Source of the DNA: Propionivibrio limicola
Lineage (GTDB): Bacteria > Pseudomonadota > Gammaproteobacteria > Burkholderiales > Rhodocyclaceae
DNA: 44,205 nt
Direction: 5' to 3'
NCBI RefSeq assembly: GCF_009469695.1
Contig: NZ_SSSR01000025.1
Span: forward strand, 1-44,205
The position numbers and the translations under genes are program-made. The notes under the pieces are model-generated. The model made no database searches. It saw only the letters and a program-made list of their open reading frames with translations, and was not told the DNA's origin. Shown piece after piece: positions 25,114-36,285 of the stretch (positions are counted from its first letter, which is position 1; every line of letters begins with the position of its first letter).

Positions 25114-27447
25114 ATGGCCAAGGTTGATACAACGACTGGCAAAGCTAAGGTGTCACCAACACCCGATGCGAATTCTGCTACCGCCCCCACGACCGTGCGC
25201 GAAAACGCTTGGGAAGGGTTTGAGGCGGGTATCTGGACGAAAGAAATCAACGTCCGCGACTTCATCCAGCGCAACTACACGCTTTACACGGGCGACAGTT
25301 CATTCCTGACGCCGGCTACCGAACGGACGTCGAAGGTCTGGCAGAAGGTGCTCGACCTCTACAAGCAAGAGCGTGATAACGGCGGGGTACTCGACGCCGA
25401 TACCAAGATTGTCAGCAACATCGCGACACACGCTGCCGGCTACATCGACCGCGATCTGGAAAAGATCGTCGGCGTGCAAACCGACAAGCCGCTCAAGCGC
25501 TCCCTCATGCCTTACGGCGGCATCCGCATGGCCGCCAACGCGCTGGAATCCTACGGCTACAAGATCGACCCCGAAGTTGAGAAGTTCTTCCACGAAAATC
25601 GCCGCACGCATAACGACGGCGTATTCGACGCTTACACCGACGAAATGCTGCGCGCCCGCAGTTCCGGGATCATCACCGGCCTGCCCGACGCCTATGGCCG
25701 CGGCCGCATCATCGGCGACTACCGCCGCGTCGCCCTGTACGGCCTCGATCACCTTGTCGCCGACAAGAAAACGCAGAAAACCGAGCTGCGCCTGGACGTC
25801 ATCGACGGCGACGCCATCCGTCTGCGCGAAGAGTTGTCGCAGCAAATCGCTGCGCTCGAAGAGTTGCGCCAGATGGCACTGAGCTACGGTTTCGACATCT
25901 CGAAACCGGCCACGACCGCTCAGGAAGCGATCCAGTGGACCTACCTCGCGTACCTCGCCGCGATCAAGGAACAGAACGGCGCCGCCATGTCGATCGGCCG
26001 CGTCAGCACCTTCCTCGACATCTACATCGAGCGCGACATGCGCGAAGGCCTGCTCAGCGAAGAGGAAGCGCAAGAGCTGATGGACGACCTCGTCATCAAG
26101 CTGCGCATGGTCCGCTTCCTGCGTCCGCCCGAGTACAACGAGCTGTTCTCCGGCGATCCGGTATGGGTCACCGAGGCAATCGGCGGCGTTGGCATCGACG
26201 GCCGTCCGCTCGTCACCAAGAGCAGCTTCCGCGTCCTGCACACGCTGACCAACCTCGGCCCGGCACCGGAACCGAACCTGACCGTTCTCTGGTCGCAACA
26301 ATTGCCGCAAGGCTTCAAGGACTACTGCGCCTCGCAGTCGATCGAAACCAGCGCCATCCAGTACGAAAGCGACGATCTGATGCGTCCGTACTGGGGCGAT
26401 GACTACGCCATCGCCTGTTGCGTGTCGGCGATGCGTGTCGGCAAGCAGATGCAGTTCTTCGGCGCCCGCGTCAATCTGGCCAAGGCTCTGCTGTACGCGA
26501 TCAACGGCGGCCGCGATGAAAAGAGCGGCAAGCAAATTGCCCCGGCCTTTGCCCCGATCACGTCGGACGTTCTCGACTACAACGAAGTCTTGGGCCGCTA
26601 CGAGATCATGCTCGACTGGCTGGCCAGAACGTATGTCAACGCGCTCAACGTCATCCACTACATGCATGACCGCTACGCCTATGAGCGTATCGAAATGGCG
26701 CTGCACGACACGAACATCCTGCGCACGATGGCCTGCGGCATCGCCGGTCTCTCGGTCGTCGCCGATTCGCTGTCGGCGATCAAGCACGCCAAGGTCCATG
26801 TCATCCGCGACGAAAGCGGCCTGGCCGTCGATTACCGGATCGAAGGCGAATATCCGGCGTTCGGCAACGACGACGACCGCGTCGACGATATCGCCACCTC
26901 GCTGGTCAAGAACTTCATGGAGAAGTTGCGCCACCATCCGACCTACCGCAACGCGATGCATACCCAGTCCGTGCTGACCATCACCTCGAACGTGGTATAC
27001 GGCCAGAAGACCGGCAACACGCCGGACGGCCGCAAGGCCGGCGAGCCGTTCGCACCGGGTGCCAACCCGATGCACGGCCGCGACAAGAAGGGAGCGCTCG
27101 CTTCCATGCGTTCGGTCGCCAAGATCAACTACGAGCATGCTCAGGACGGTGTTTCCTACACCTTCTCGATCGTGCCGAAGGCACTTGGCAAGACGCCGGA
27201 AGAACGCGTCACCAACATGGTCGGCATGCTCGACGGCTACTTCGGCGACGGCGGCCAGCACATCAACGTGAACGTATTCACGCGTGAAACGCTGCTCAAG
27301 GCCATGGCGCATCCGGAGGAGTATCCGCAACTGACCGTGCGCGTCTCCGGCTACGCCGTCAACTTCATCAAGCTGACGCGCGAGCAACAGCTGGACGTCA
27401 TCAACCGCACCTTCCACGAAAAGATCTGCGGCAGCACCCTTTCGTAA
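25114..27447 (+). CDS. pflB: Pyruvate formate-lyase (formate C-acetyltransferase)
   Basis: This 777-residue glycyl-radical enzyme splits pyruvate with CoA into acetyl-CoA and formate, anaerobically. The catalytic cysteine pair C435-C436 is in AIACCVSAM, and the radical glycine is Gly746 in RVSGYAVNF, close to the C-terminus as expected. It is slightly longer than E. coli PflB (760) because of a low-complexity N-terminal 30 residues rich in Ala, Thr and Pro. The Cys pair, unlike the single Cys motif of choline or glycerol lyases, supports the PFL assignment. ATG 25114 has a perfect AAGGAGGT (25097-25104). focA is upstream and the activase downstream, beyond a hairpin. Confidence 0.97.
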   Translation: MAKVDTTTGKAKVSPTPDANSATAPTTVRENAWEGFEAGIWTKEINVRDFIQRNYTLYTGDSSFLTPATERTSKVWQKVLDLYKQERDNGGVLDADTKIVSNIATHAAGYIDRDLEKIVGVQTDKPLKRSLMPYGGIRMAANALESYGYKIDPEVEKFFHENRRTHNDGVFDAYTDEMLRARSSGIITGLPDAYGRGRIIGDYRRVALYGLDHLVADKKTQKTELRLDVIDGDAIRLREELSQQIAALEELRQMALSYGFDISKPATTAQEAIQWTYLAYLAAIKEQNGAAMSIGRVSTFLDIYIERDMREGLLSEEEAQELMDDLVIKLRMVRFLRPPEYNELFSGDPVWVTEAIGGVGIDGRPLVTKSSFRVLHTLTNLGPAPEPNLTVLWSQQLPQGFKDYCASQSIETSAIQYESDDLMRPYWGDDYAIACCVSAMRVGKQMQFFGARVNLAKALLYAINGGRDEKSGKQIAPAFAPITSDVLDYNEVLGRYEIMLDWLARTYVNALNVIHYMHDRYAYERIEMALHDTNILRTMACGIAGLSVVADSLSAIKHAKVHVIRDESGLAVDYRIEGEYPAFGNDDDRVDDIATSLVKNFMEKLRHHPTYRNAMHTQSVLTITSNVVYGQKTGNTPDGRKAGEPFAPGANPMHGRDKKGALASMRSVAKINYEHAQDGVSYTFSIVPKALGKTPEERVTNMVGMLDGYFGDGGQHINVNVFTRETLLKAMAHPEEYPQLTVRVSGYAVNFIKLTREQQLDVINRTFHEKICGSTLS

Positions 27448-27465
27448 GCGTTTGAGAAGTCCGTA

Positions 27466-27522
27466 AAAGGCGGACCGGAACCGGCAACAGACCATGCCGC
27501 GACCGGTCCGCCTTTCTTTTTT
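27466..27522 (+). terminator. Terminator/attenuator between pflB and pflA
   Basis: AAAGGCGGACCGG (27466-27478) and CCGGTCCGCCTTT (27503-27515) form a 13-bp perfect stem, followed by CTTTTTT. The loop is long (24 bases). It lies 18 bp after the pflB stop and 20 bp before pflA, so it would cut down expression of the activase relative to the lyase. Confidence 0.8.
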
Positions 27523-27542
27523 GCAGAGACCGGAGTACTCCC

Positions 27543-28304
27543 ATGAAAATTCAGTCCCGTCCGCGCCAAGCGGCGTCTGTGGACGGCTACATCCATTCTG
27601 TCGAAACGCTGGGGACCGTCGACGGCCCCGGCGTCCGCTACGTCGTTTTCACGCAGGGCTGCCCGCTGCGCTGTCTTTACTGCCACAACCCCGACAGCCT
27701 GAAGATGAAGAACGGGCGCCTCGTCAGTTCGCATGCACTCCTCGACGACATCCAGAAAACCGCCGATTTCCTGAAACGCGCCAACGGAGGCGTCACCATC
27801 AGCGGCGGCGAGCCGCTCGTTCAGCCCGAATTCGTCGCCGCCATCCTGCGCGGCTGCAAGGAAATGGGGCTGCATACGGCGCTCGACACGAGCGGCTATC
27901 TCGGCTCACGGGCCACCGACGAGATGCTCGCCGACACCGATCTCGTGCTGCTCGACATCAAGTCTTTCGATCCGGCCACCTACCGCCGCGTCACCGGCGT
28001 CGATTTGCAGCCGACGCTCGATTTCGCCAAACGCCTGGAAAGTCTCGGCCGCAAGATGTGGATCCGCTTTGTGCTGGTACCGGGGCTCACCGACGCCCCG
28101 GCCAACGTCGAAGGCTTGGCCGATTTCGTCGCCTCGCTCAAAGGGGTGGAACGCGTCGAAGTCGCCCCGTTCCACAAGCTCGGCGAATTCAAGTGGAAGG
28201 AACTGCAAATGCGCTACGAGCTGTCCGACACCAAGCCGCCGACACCGGAAGCCATCGAACGCGTCCATCGCATCTTTGCCTCGCGCGGCCTGACCGTCGT
28301 CTGA
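27543..28304 (+). CDS. pflA: Pyruvate formate-lyase activating enzyme
   Basis: A 253-residue radical SAM enzyme that installs the glycyl radical on PflB. The cluster motif C-x3-C-x2-C is in CPLRCLYCHNPD (about residues 37-48); the preceding GTVDGPGVRYVVFTQGCP is the PflA signature. The SAM-binding ISGGEPLVQPEF segment follows. The length matches the family (246 in E. coli). The ATG has GGAG upstream. It is separated from pflB by a terminator hairpin. Confidence 0.96.
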   Translation: MKIQSRPRQAASVDGYIHSVETLGTVDGPGVRYVVFTQGCPLRCLYCHNPDSLKMKNGRLVSSHALLDDIQKTADFLKRANGGVTISGGEPLVQPEFVAAILRGCKEMGLHTALDTSGYLGSRATDEMLADTDLVLLDIKSFDPATYRRVTGVDLQPTLDFAKRLESLGRKMWIRFVLVPGLTDAPANVEGLADFVASLKGVERVEVAPFHKLGEFKWKELQMRYELSDTKPPTPEAIERVHRIFASRGLTVV

Positions 28305-28321
28305 GCGCCGGCCCGGCTCAA

Positions 28322-28855
28322 TCAGGCGGCGTCGAGACGACGATAACGCCCTTGATGAAAAACGAGCGGCGCTTCCGCCTCACCGAGCGAAAAACGCTCA
28401 ACGCGTCCGACGAAGATGAGGTGGTCGCCGCCCGGATAATGCGCTTCGCTGACGCACTCGAACCAGGCACAACAGCCTGCGAATAGCGGTGCGCCGCTCA
28501 GGCCGGGATTCCAAGGTAGGTCGTCAAAGCGCTTTTCGCGACGCGAGGCGAAACGGTCCGACAAGGGCTGCTGGTCGGCTGCCAGCACATTGACAGCGTA
28601 ATGGCGGGCACCTCGAAAGGCCTCCAGATTCGGCGAATTGACGTCGAGGCTCCAGAGAATCAGCGGTGGATCGAGCGAAACGGAATTGAACGAACTGATC
28701 GTCACGCCGATCGGCTGTCCGCCATCATCCAGCGCGGTAAGCACGGTAACGCCCGTGGCAAACGCCCCCAGCGCGGCGCGAAACTCGCGACGCAAAGCGT
28801 CCTTGTTTTCCTGCTCATTGCTCTGGCTGTTCTGGTGTTTTCCGTTGCTGTCCAT
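28322..28855 (-). CDS. Flavin reductase-like FMN-binding protein
   Basis: A 177-residue protein of the flavin reductase-like domain family (HpaC/RutF type), which use NAD(P)H to reduce free FMN or FAD, often for a partner monooxygenase. Visible features are the FATGVTVLTALDDGG opening, IGVTISSFNSVSLDPPLILWSL, and the G-G-D-H-x-I-F-V-G-R-V-E strand. A charged, Gln/Asn-rich 20-residue N-terminus precedes the domain. No oxygenase gene is adjacent, so the partner is unknown. It ends 17 bp from pflA on the opposite strand. Confidence 0.82.
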   Translation of the reverse strand: MDSNGKHQNSQSNEQENKDALRREFRAALGAFATGVTVLTALDDGGQPIGVTISSFNSVSLDPPLILWSLDVNSPNLEAFRGARHYAVNVLAADQQPLSDRFASRREKRFDDLPWNPGLSGAPLFAGCCAWFECVSEAHYPGGDHLIFVGRVERFSLGEAEAPLVFHQGRYRRLDAA

Positions 28856-29009
28856 GACGATTCGTTCCAGTGAGGTTGTAAGAGATACGTGAGGCAAAAA
28901 GGCCGGGCAAGCCGAAAAGGCCGATAAGATCGATTCGCCCCCGGGAAGTTCAGAAACGGAGAAAATTGTGCGCGAAAAGCAGACTGCGATGAAAGAGCAA
29001 GGCATACAA

Positions 29010-30131
29010 ATGATGACCGAACGAGATTCGGGAGCGCCAACAGCGCGCCCTCGCAGTTTTGCAGAACAGATCATCGACTGGCAACGCCATCTCGGCCGCC
29101 ATGATCTACCCTGGCAAAACACGCGCGACGCCTACCGCATCTGGCTCTCCGAAATCATGCTGCAGCAGACGCAGGTCGCTACCGCCATCCCCTACTACAC
29201 CCGCTTTCTCGAACGCTTTCCCGATGTCGGAGCTCTCGCCGCCGCGCCTGTCAACACCGTCCTCGAACACTGGGCCGGCCTCGGTTACTACGCCCGGGCG
29301 CGCAACCTGCACCGCTGCGCGCAGACCATCGTCTACGAACATGGCGGCCGATTCCCGGTCGATCCGACCAGGCTGGCCGCACTGCCGGGCATCGGCCGCT
29401 CGACCGCAGCGGCGATCAGCGCCTTTGCCTACGGCACGCGCGCCGCCATTCTCGACGGCAACGTCAAGCGCGTGCTCGCCCGCTGTTTCGGCATCGATGG
29501 TTTTCCGGGCACCGCGAAGATCGAAAAAGAGATGTGGGCACTTGCCGAATCGCTGCTGCCAGCGACGCGCATCGAAGCCTATACGCAAGGGCTGATGGAC
29601 CTCGGCGCCTCGGTCTGCTCGCGCACCAAGCCGGCCTGCACCATTTGCCCGCTGGCCGGAGGCTGTATCGCCTGCCGCGACGGCCGCCAGCAGGAATTGC
29701 CCACGCCGAAGCCGAAAAAGCTTTTGCCCGAACGCGAAACGCACGTGTTCATTCTCTCCGACGGGCAACATGTCCTGCTCGAACGCCGCCCACCGCTCGG
29801 CATCTGGGGCGGCTTGCTGGCCCTGCCCGAAATCGGCCACGACCGCCCGCCGGAATCACTCAGCGCCTGGAACGAAGCGGCCGCCGCGTTCGCCGGTCGC
29901 CACAATGCACAACTGCTTCGTACGCGCGAACTGCCGCCGCTGCGCCACACCTTCTCGCATTTTCATCTGACCATCCGGGCGCTCTATTGCGCGATCGAGC
30001 GGCAAATGCCGTCAGCCGCCGAGTCCGGCCGGGAATGGCTACCCTGCGACGCCATCGGCACGGCCGCGCTGCCCCCACCGCTGCGCCGCCTACTGCAAGC
30101 CGCACTGACACCCGACAACAGCCCGAACTAG
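29010..30131 (+). CDS. mutY: Adenine DNA glycosylase MutY
   Basis: A 373-residue base-excision repair enzyme removing adenine opposite 8-oxoguanine. The HhH-GPD domain has the catalytic glutamate in SEIMLQQTQVATAIPYY and the aspartate in ILDGNVKRVL. The [4Fe-4S] ligands C-x6-C-x2-C-x5-C are in VCSRTKPACTICPLAGGC. A C-terminal NUDIX-like domain for 8-oxoG recognition follows (about 230-365). Several starts are possible (28968 GTG, 28989, 29010, 29013); I chose 29010 for the AAGG upstream. It overlaps the receiver-TPR gene tail to tail by 4 bases. Confidence 0.95.
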   Translation: MMTERDSGAPTARPRSFAEQIIDWQRHLGRHDLPWQNTRDAYRIWLSEIMLQQTQVATAIPYYTRFLERFPDVGALAAAPVNTVLEHWAGLGYYARARNLHRCAQTIVYEHGGRFPVDPTRLAALPGIGRSTAAAISAFAYGTRAAILDGNVKRVLARCFGIDGFPGTAKIEKEMWALAESLLPATRIEAYTQGLMDLGASVCSRTKPACTICPLAGGCIACRDGRQQELPTPKPKKLLPERETHVFILSDGQHVLLERRPPLGIWGGLLALPEIGHDRPPESLSAWNEAAAAFAGRHNAQLLRTRELPPLRHTFSHFHLTIRALYCAIERQMPSAAESGREWLPCDAIGTAALPPPLRRLLQAALTPDNSPN

Positions 30132-31855
30132 GTCGTCTTCGGTTCGGCCGCACCGCGCCCGCCGCCCGGCACCACCTCGATGCCGTACTTGCGGGCCACC
30201 TGGAAGTAGAGCTCGCGCGCCGAGATGATCTTCGGGTTGCGCTCTTCCTTGGCCTGCGCCAGCTGCAGGTAACGCAGGCCACGCAGGGCGAGTTCCTCGT
30301 TCCAGCCCTTGCGCGCCAGGAGCGTGAAGATGGCCTTCGCGGCATTGACCAGGAATTGCACGTTGGGCACCCGCTCGGCCGCTTCGATCAGCATCTGCAC
30401 CGACGCCTCGATGTCGCCGCTGCGCGCCGCGAGCACGCCGCGGTTGTTGAGCGCGACGATCTCGCGCCCGACCTTGGCCAACAAAGCTTGCCCGGCCTCC
30501 TCGTTGCCGGTCTTGGCAAAGACGCCCTGAATCTGGGCGATCATGCCGCGGTCTTCGTGATTCTCCGCTGCCACCTGGCTCAGAATCTCCTGCGCCCTGG
30601 CCTCCTCGCCAACGGCCAGACAGGCATGCGCCAGATCGACGGAGATCTTCTGCGACAGGCTGTCCTGTTTCTCCGGCGAGTCCTGCAGCGTCTTGTGCAG
30701 CGCCAGCGCTTTTTCCAGCGCCTGCTTCGCCTTCGCCGGTTCACCCTCCTGTTCGCAACACAGGCTGTCCATGACCAGCGCCGCCAGTTCGCCTTGCGCG
30801 TTACCACGCCACTCTCGGCGCAATTCCTGCGTCACCATGCGCGCCCCTTCCGCGCGCCCCTTGTCGAGCAGCACGCGCGTCAGATTGGTGTAGTCGTCCA
30901 CGGCGCGCAGCGACGAGCCGCGATGGCGCTCGAGCACCTTGCCGTAGGCGCGCTCGGCGGCATCGAGATCCTCGTTGCGCACGGCAAAGTCACCCACCAT
31001 GCGCTGGCGCAGCGAATTGTTGGGCGAAATCTCGGCCGCTTTCTGCAGCACCTCCTGCGCCTCCTGCAGCTTGCCCATCTCCTCGCGCACGCTGGCGACA
31101 AAATCGTACGCCGCCAGAAATTCGGGGAAATCCTCGATCAGCGCATTGCCGAGCAACTCCGCCTCGGCCAGCTCGTCCTGACCGCGCAGCGCGATGGCCA
31201 GCCCCATGCGCGCCCAGGGCACCATCGCCTTTTCGAGCACCTCCTGATAAACCGCTTGCGCCTCGACATAGCGGCCCAGCGAATTGAGAATCTCACCCTT
31301 GAAACGCAAGGTGTCGTAATAGAACTGCTCATCGCGACCGAGCAGCGCCTCGCAGGCCGCCAGCGCATCGGTGAAAGCGCCATTGTCGAGATGGGCGAAC
31401 ACCCGTTCGAAAAAGCGTTTCTTGTACAAGGCGCGCAACAGGCGCGTTTGCAGCTGGTCGGCCGTAAACGGCTTGATCAGGTAGTCATCCGGCGCCAGTT
31501 CGGCGACGGAAACGACATTGCGGTACGCGCGCTCGGCGGTAATCACCATGTAGACCGTCGACAGCGAGATCATGCGCTTTTGCCGCAACTCCTCCAGCAA
31601 CTGCTGGCCGTCGCGCCCGTCGTCGAGAATGTAGTCGGCAAAGATGACATCGAACGAAAACGCCTTGACCTGGCGGATTACCTCGGCCGACGAGCCGGCG
31701 TTGTGGATCGCCGTGATGCCGAGCGTCGACAGGATGATGCGCAGCGAATGGCGGGCGCTGTTGTGCCGGTCGACGAGCAGCACCCGCAAGCGCGGCAGCT
31801 CCTTGTTCAGGCGCTTCATCAGTTCCGAAGAGTCGTTAATGTTGGCGATTCCCAT
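30128..31855 (-). CDS. Response-regulator receiver protein with TPR repeats
   Basis: A protein of about 575 residues. An N-terminal receiver domain (about residues 22-140) has the phospho-acceptor Asp74 (VIFADYIL), Thr106 (MVITAE) and Lys128 (YLIKPF). The usual second acidic residue after strand 1 is missing: the motif is LLVDRHN, with only Asp29. The rest (about 150-560) is helical TPR-like repeats, for example YVEAQAVYQEVLEKA and EAQEVLQKAAEISPNN. There is no DNA-binding or enzymatic output domain, so it probably acts by protein contacts. No histidine kinase is adjacent. The start is uncertain: ATG 31855 lies directly at the predicted transcript start, and ATG 31819 is the alternative. Confidence 0.88.
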   Translation of the reverse strand: MGIANINDSSELMKRLNKELPRLRVLLVDRHNSARHSLRIILSTLGITAIHNAGSSAEVIRQVKAFSFDVIFADYILDDGRDGQQLLEELRQKRMISLSTVYMVITAERAYRNVVSVAELAPDDYLIKPFTADQLQTRLLRALYKKRFFERVFAHLDNGAFTDALAACEALLGRDEQFYYDTLRFKGEILNSLGRYVEAQAVYQEVLEKAMVPWARMGLAIALRGQDELAEAELLGNALIEDFPEFLAAYDFVASVREEMGKLQEAQEVLQKAAEISPNNSLRQRMVGDFAVRNEDLDAAERAYGKVLERHRGSSLRAVDDYTNLTRVLLDKGRAEGARMVTQELRREWRGNAQGELAALVMDSLCCEQEGEPAKAKQALEKALALHKTLQDSPEKQDSLSQKISVDLAHACLAVGEEARAQEILSQVAAENHEDRGMIAQIQGVFAKTGNEEAGQALLAKVGREIVALNNRGVLAARSGDIEASVQMLIEAAERVPNVQFLVNAAKAIFTLLARKGWNEELALRGLRYLQLAQAKEERNPKIISARELYFQVARKYGIEVVPGGGRGAAEPKTT

Positions 31856-31862
31856 GAACCGC

Positions 31863-31891
31863 ACATTACGCGACAGCGCTTTGCCGATCAA
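31863..31891 (-). promoter_or_regulatory. Promoter of the receiver-TPR gene
   Basis: On the minus strand: TTGATC (31891-31886), a 17-base spacer, and TAATGT (31868-31863). The predicted start is at or next to the A of ATG 31855, implying a leaderless message or use of the internal ATG at 31819. Confidence 0.5.
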
Positions 31892-31980
31892 GGTAAAACG
31901 GGCCGGCGTCGAGCACCGTCAACGCCCGCCACAAAGCCGCCAAAGCGGCTTGAAACATGTTATTTTTCATGGAATTGGCG

Positions 31981-31986
31981 TAGAAT
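31981..31986 (+). promoter_or_regulatory. Possible -10 element for mnmG
   Basis: TAGAAT 45 bp upstream of the mnmG ATG. No convincing -35 hexamer stands at 16-18 bp. The 170 bp between the divergent receiver-TPR and mnmG genes hold no DnaA-box cluster. Confidence 0.35.
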
Positions 31987-32025
31987 CCGCATCCCTTCAG
32001 CACCTCCGTACGAGACCCCAACCCC

Positions 32026-33933
32026 ATGCAGTATCCCGACCGTTTTGACGTCATCGTCGTCGGTGGCGGCCATGCCGGTACCGAAGCCGCACTTGCCAGC
32101 GCGCGCATGGGCGCGAAAACGCTGCTGCTCACGCACAACCTCGACACGCTCGGCGCGATGAGCTGCAACCCATCGATCGGCGGCATCGGCAAGGGGCATC
32201 TGGTCAAGGAGGTCGATGCGCTGGACGGCGCAATGGCCGCTGCAACCGACGAGGCCGGCATCCAGTTCCGCATCCTCAATTCCTCCAAGGGGCCGGCGGT
32301 GCGTGCAACACGCGCGCAGGCCGACCGCGTGCTCTACCGGCAGGCGATCCGCACCCGGCTTGAGAACCAGCCGAATCTCACGCTGTTCGCGCTGCCCTGC
32401 GATGACCTGATCGTCGATGGCGACCGCGTCGTCGGCGCCGTCGCGCAGCATGGCATCCGCTTTTCGGCCGGCGCCGTCGTGCTGACTGCCGGTACGTTCC
32501 TGAACGGCAAGATTCACGTCGGCCTGTCGCAATCGACCGGCGGCCGCATGGGTGACATGCCGTCGGTCGCGCTGGCCGCACGTCTGCGCGATCTTGGTCT
32601 GCCGATCGGCCGCCTGAAAACGGGAACACCAGCACGCCTCGACGGCAAGACGATCGATTTTTCCGTACTCGAAGAGCAGCATTCCGATGACCCGCTGCCA
32701 GTGTTCTCCTTCCTCGGCCACGCCAGCCAGCATCCGCGCCAGTTGCCGTGCTGGGTGACGAACACAAACGAGCGCACGCACGAACTGATCCGCAACAACC
32801 TCGACCGTTCGCCGATGTACACCGGCGTCATCGAAGGCGTCGGGCCTCGCTACTGCCCGTCGATCGAAGACAAGATTCACCGTTTCGCGGCAAAAAACAG
32901 CCACAACGTCTTCCTCGAACCGGAAGGCCTGACGACGCACGAAATCTACCCGAACGGCATCTCAACAAGTCTGCCGTTCGACGTTCAGCTTGGCATCGTG
33001 CGCTCGATGAAGGGACTGGAAAACTGCCACATCCTGCGCCCCGGCTACGCCATCGAATACGACTACCTCGACCCGACCGGCCTGCACGCCTCGCTCGAAA
33101 GCAAGGCGCTCAAAGGCCTGTTCTTCGCAGGCCAGATCAACGGCACCACAGGTTATGAAGAAGCCGCCGCGCAGGGCCTGCTCGCCGGCGCCAACGCCGC
33201 GCTACAGGTGCAAGGCAAGGAAGCCTGGTCGCCACGCCGCGACGAGGCCTACATCGGCGTCATGGTCGATGACCTGATCACGCGCGGCGTCTCCGAGCCG
33301 TACCGGATGTTCACGAGCCGCGCCGAATACCGCCTGAGTCTGCGCGAGGACAACGCCGACATGCGCCTGACCGAGCAGGGCCGCCAGATCGGCCTCGTCG
33401 GCGACACCCGTTGGGCGGCTTTCTGCGAGAAGCGCGAAGCGATCGCCCGCGAGCAGGAGCGACTGAAATCGACCTGGGTTCATCCGGCCAAGGTCAACAT
33501 GGACGACGTGACGCGCGTGCTCGGCAAGCCGATCGAGCGCGAGTACTCGCTGTACGACCTGCTGCGCCGGCCGGGCGTGAGCTACGCCAGCCTGACGACA
33601 TTGCAGGTTGGCGAGGAGACCGCCAACGTTGCCATAACCGACCCGCTCGTCGTCGAGCAGATCGAGATTCAGGCCAAATATCAGGGCTACATCGACCGCC
33701 AGCTCGAAGAGGTCGAAAAAAGCCGCGCCTACGAGGACACACGTCTGCCCGAGTCGATGGACTACAGCCAGATCAGCGGCCTGTCGAACGAAATCCGGCA
33801 AAAGCTCAGCCATCACCAGCCGGAAACGATCGGCCAGGCATCGCGCATTCAGGGCATGACGCCGGCGGCGATTTCGATCCTGCTCGTTCATCTCAAGCGT
33901 AAAGCGCTCGAAGCGGCGCCTGGCAACCCATGA
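32026..33933 (+). CDS. mnmG: tRNA uridine-5-carboxymethylaminomethyl modification enzyme MnmG (GidA)
   Basis: A 635-residue FAD protein that with MnmE modifies U34 of several tRNAs. The FAD motif [19 protein letters not shown] starts at residue 12. The [31 protein letters not shown] and PGYAIEYDY segments, and the C-terminal helical MnmE-binding region, are typical. It heads the mnmG-rsmG-parA-parB cluster, an order found near the replication origin in many bacteria. It overlaps rsmG by ATGA. Confidence 0.97.
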   Translation: MQYPDRFDVIVVGGGHAGTEAALASARMGAKTLLLTHNLDTLGAMSCNPSIGGIGKGHLVKEVDALDGAMAAATDEAGIQFRILNSSKGPAVRATRAQADRVLYRQAIRTRLENQPNLTLFALPCDDLIVDGDRVVGAVAQHGIRFSAGAVVLTAGTFLNGKIHVGLSQSTGGRMGDMPSVALAARLRDLGLPIGRLKTGTPARLDGKTIDFSVLEEQHSDDPLPVFSFLGHASQHPRQLPCWVTNTNERTHELIRNNLDRSPMYTGVIEGVGPRYCPSIEDKIHRFAAKNSHNVFLEPEGLTTHEIYPNGISTSLPFDVQLGIVRSMKGLENCHILRPGYAIEYDYLDPTGLHASLESKALKGLFFAGQINGTTGYEEAAAQGLLAGANAALQVQGKEAWSPRRDEAYIGVMVDDLITRGVSEPYRMFTSRAEYRLSLREDNADMRLTEQGRQIGLVGDTRWAAFCEKREAIAREQERLKSTWVHPAKVNMDDVTRVLGKPIEREYSLYDLLRRPGVSYASLTTLQVGEETANVAITDPLVVEQIEIQAKYQGYIDRQLEEVEKSRAYEDTRLPESMDYSQISGLSNEIRQKLSHHQPETIGQASRIQGMTPAAISILLVHLKRKALEAAPGNP

Positions 33934-34577
33934 CGCAAGCCGAACAACTCGATCAGGGGCTAGCCGCCATGGGCGTGAATTTGCCGGCAGAGGCCAAGGA
34001 AAAACTGCTCGCCTACGTGGCGCTGCTCTACAAGTGGAACAAGACCTTCAGCCTCACGGCGATGCGCGAACAGGAAAAGGCCGTCAGCCACCATCTGCTC
34101 GACTCGCTGGCCATCCTGCCTTACGTCCCGACGGGCAGCCTGCTCGACGTCGGCAGCGGCGGCGGCATGCCGGGGATTCCGCTGGCGATTGTCCGGCCGG
34201 AACTCAAGGTCACGCTCATCGACAGCAATTCGAAGAAGACGGCCTTTCTGCAGCAGGCGGCCATCGAGCTCGGCTTGAAGAATGTCAGCGTCCATAGCGG
34301 GCGGGTCGAGCAGTACCAGCCCGCCGTCGGCTTTGCCGCGATCACCTCGCGCGCCTTTTCGGAATTGTCCGATTTTGTCACGCTGTCGCATCATTTGCTG
34401 GCGGCGGATGGCGTCTGGCTGGCGATGAAGGGCGTCTGGCCGCATGACGAAATTGCGCGCCTGCCAGCCGATGTGCAAGTCGAGGCGGTGCACGCGCTGG
34501 CCGTGCCGGGCGTCGACGGCGAGCGCCATCTCGTCGTCCTGAAAAAAGCCGGTGCAGAAGAAACCACGGAGAGTTGA
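33930..34577 (+). CDS. rsmG: 16S rRNA (guanine527-N7)-methyltransferase RsmG (GidB)
   Basis: A 215-residue SAM-dependent methyltransferase acting on G527 of 16S rRNA; its loss gives low-level streptomycin resistance in other bacteria. The motif [17 protein letters not shown] (about residues 70-86) binds SAM, preceded by [11 protein letters not shown] and HHLLDSLAI, all family signatures. The ATG overlaps the mnmG stop by four bases, and the stop is one base from the parA start. Confidence 0.96.
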   Translation: MTQAEQLDQGLAAMGVNLPAEAKEKLLAYVALLYKWNKTFSLTAMREQEKAVSHHLLDSLAILPYVPTGSLLDVGSGGGMPGIPLAIVRPELKVTLIDSNSKKTAFLQQAAIELGLKNVSVHSGRVEQYQPAVGFAAITSRAFSELSDFVTLSHHLLAADGVWLAMKGVWPHDEIARLPADVQVEAVHALAVPGVDGERHLVVLKKAGAEETTES

Positions 34578-34578
34578 G

Positions 34579-35375
<797 letters not shown>

Positions 35376-35379
<4 letters not shown>

Positions 35380-36227
35380 AAAAACTCAAAGGGCTTGGCC
35401 GCGGCCTCGACGCCCTGCTGGCCGGCAACGATTCGCAGAACAAGGATCAGCAGCGCAGCCTGTCGGTGACTAGCCTGCAACCGGGCAAATATCAGCCGCG
35501 CACGCAGATGGACCTCGGCTCGCTTGAGGAACTGGCGGCATCGATTCGCGCCCAGGGGCTGATGCAACCCGTCCTCGTACGCCCCTTGGGAGACGGCCTG
35601 GGCGAGGACCGCTACGAAATCATCGCCGGCGAACGCCGCTGGCGGGCTGCGCAAATGACCGGCCTGACCGAAGTGCCCGCCCTGATCCGCGAGATTCCCG
35701 ACGAATCGGCGCTCGCCATGGCGCTGATCGAAAACATCCAGCGCGAAAACCTCAATCCGCTGGAAGAGGCCCAAGGGCTGCAACGTCTGATCGACGAATT
35801 CTCGATGACGCACCAGCAAGCCGCCGATGCCGTCGGGCGCTCGCGTCCGGCTGCCTCCAACCTGCTGCGCCTGCTGCAATTGGCCCCGCCGGTGCAGGAA
35901 CTCCTGATGCGCGGCGCCATCGACATGGGCCACGCCCGCGCCCTGCTGCCGCTCGCCGTGCCGCTGCAGGTTCAGCTGGCCCAGCACATCGCCGACAAGG
36001 GGCTCTCGGTACGCGAAGCCGAACGCCTGGCCCAGCAAGCCTTGAAGCCGCCGAAACCACAGGAAGCGAAAAAACCTGACCGCGACGTTCTTCGCCTGCA
36101 GGAAGAGTTGTCAGACTTGCTGGGCGCTACGGTTGAAATCCGGACGAACAAGCGCGGATCGGGCAAGATCGCGATCGAATTCGGCAATCTCGATCAACTG
36201 GAAGGCATTCTCCAGCGCTTCCGCTGA
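35376..36227 (+). CDS. parB: Chromosome partitioning protein ParB (Spo0J)
   Basis: A 283-residue CTP-dependent clamp that binds parS and partners ParA. The N-terminal KGLGRGLDALLAG is the ParA-stimulating peptide. The ParB/Srx domain has GERRWRAAQMTG and IENIQRENLNPLEEAQ, followed by the helix-turn-helix TMTHQQAADAVGRSR-type region (SMTHQQAADAVGRS) and a C-terminal dimerisation part. I see no parS 16-mer (centre CACGTG with GTT/AAC flanks) in the window. Confidence 0.96.
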
Positions 36228-36253
36228 CCGCTCGGATCACACCATTCCCCAAG

Positions 36254-36285
36254 GCCCGGCAACAGGAATGTCGCCGGGCTTTTTT
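36254..36285 (+). terminator. Intrinsic terminator after parB
   Basis: GCCCGGC (36254-36260) and GCCGGGC (36273-36279) around a 12-base loop, followed by T6 (36280-36285). It ends the mnmG-rsmG-parA-parB unit 26 bp after the parB stop and separates it from the atp operon. Confidence 0.85.

Noticed and set aside
25300-27495. Long open frame (over 700 codons) antisense to pflB
   Set aside because: GC-rich codon bias leaves the complementary frame open; composition is arginine/valine/aspartate-rich, with no family pattern, and pflB itself is unambiguous.
29534-32161. Long plus-strand frame crossing mutY, the receiver-TPR gene and mnmG
   Set aside because: It overlaps three well-supported genes and its translation is low-complexity Arg/Leu/His/Ala; it is a shadow frame.
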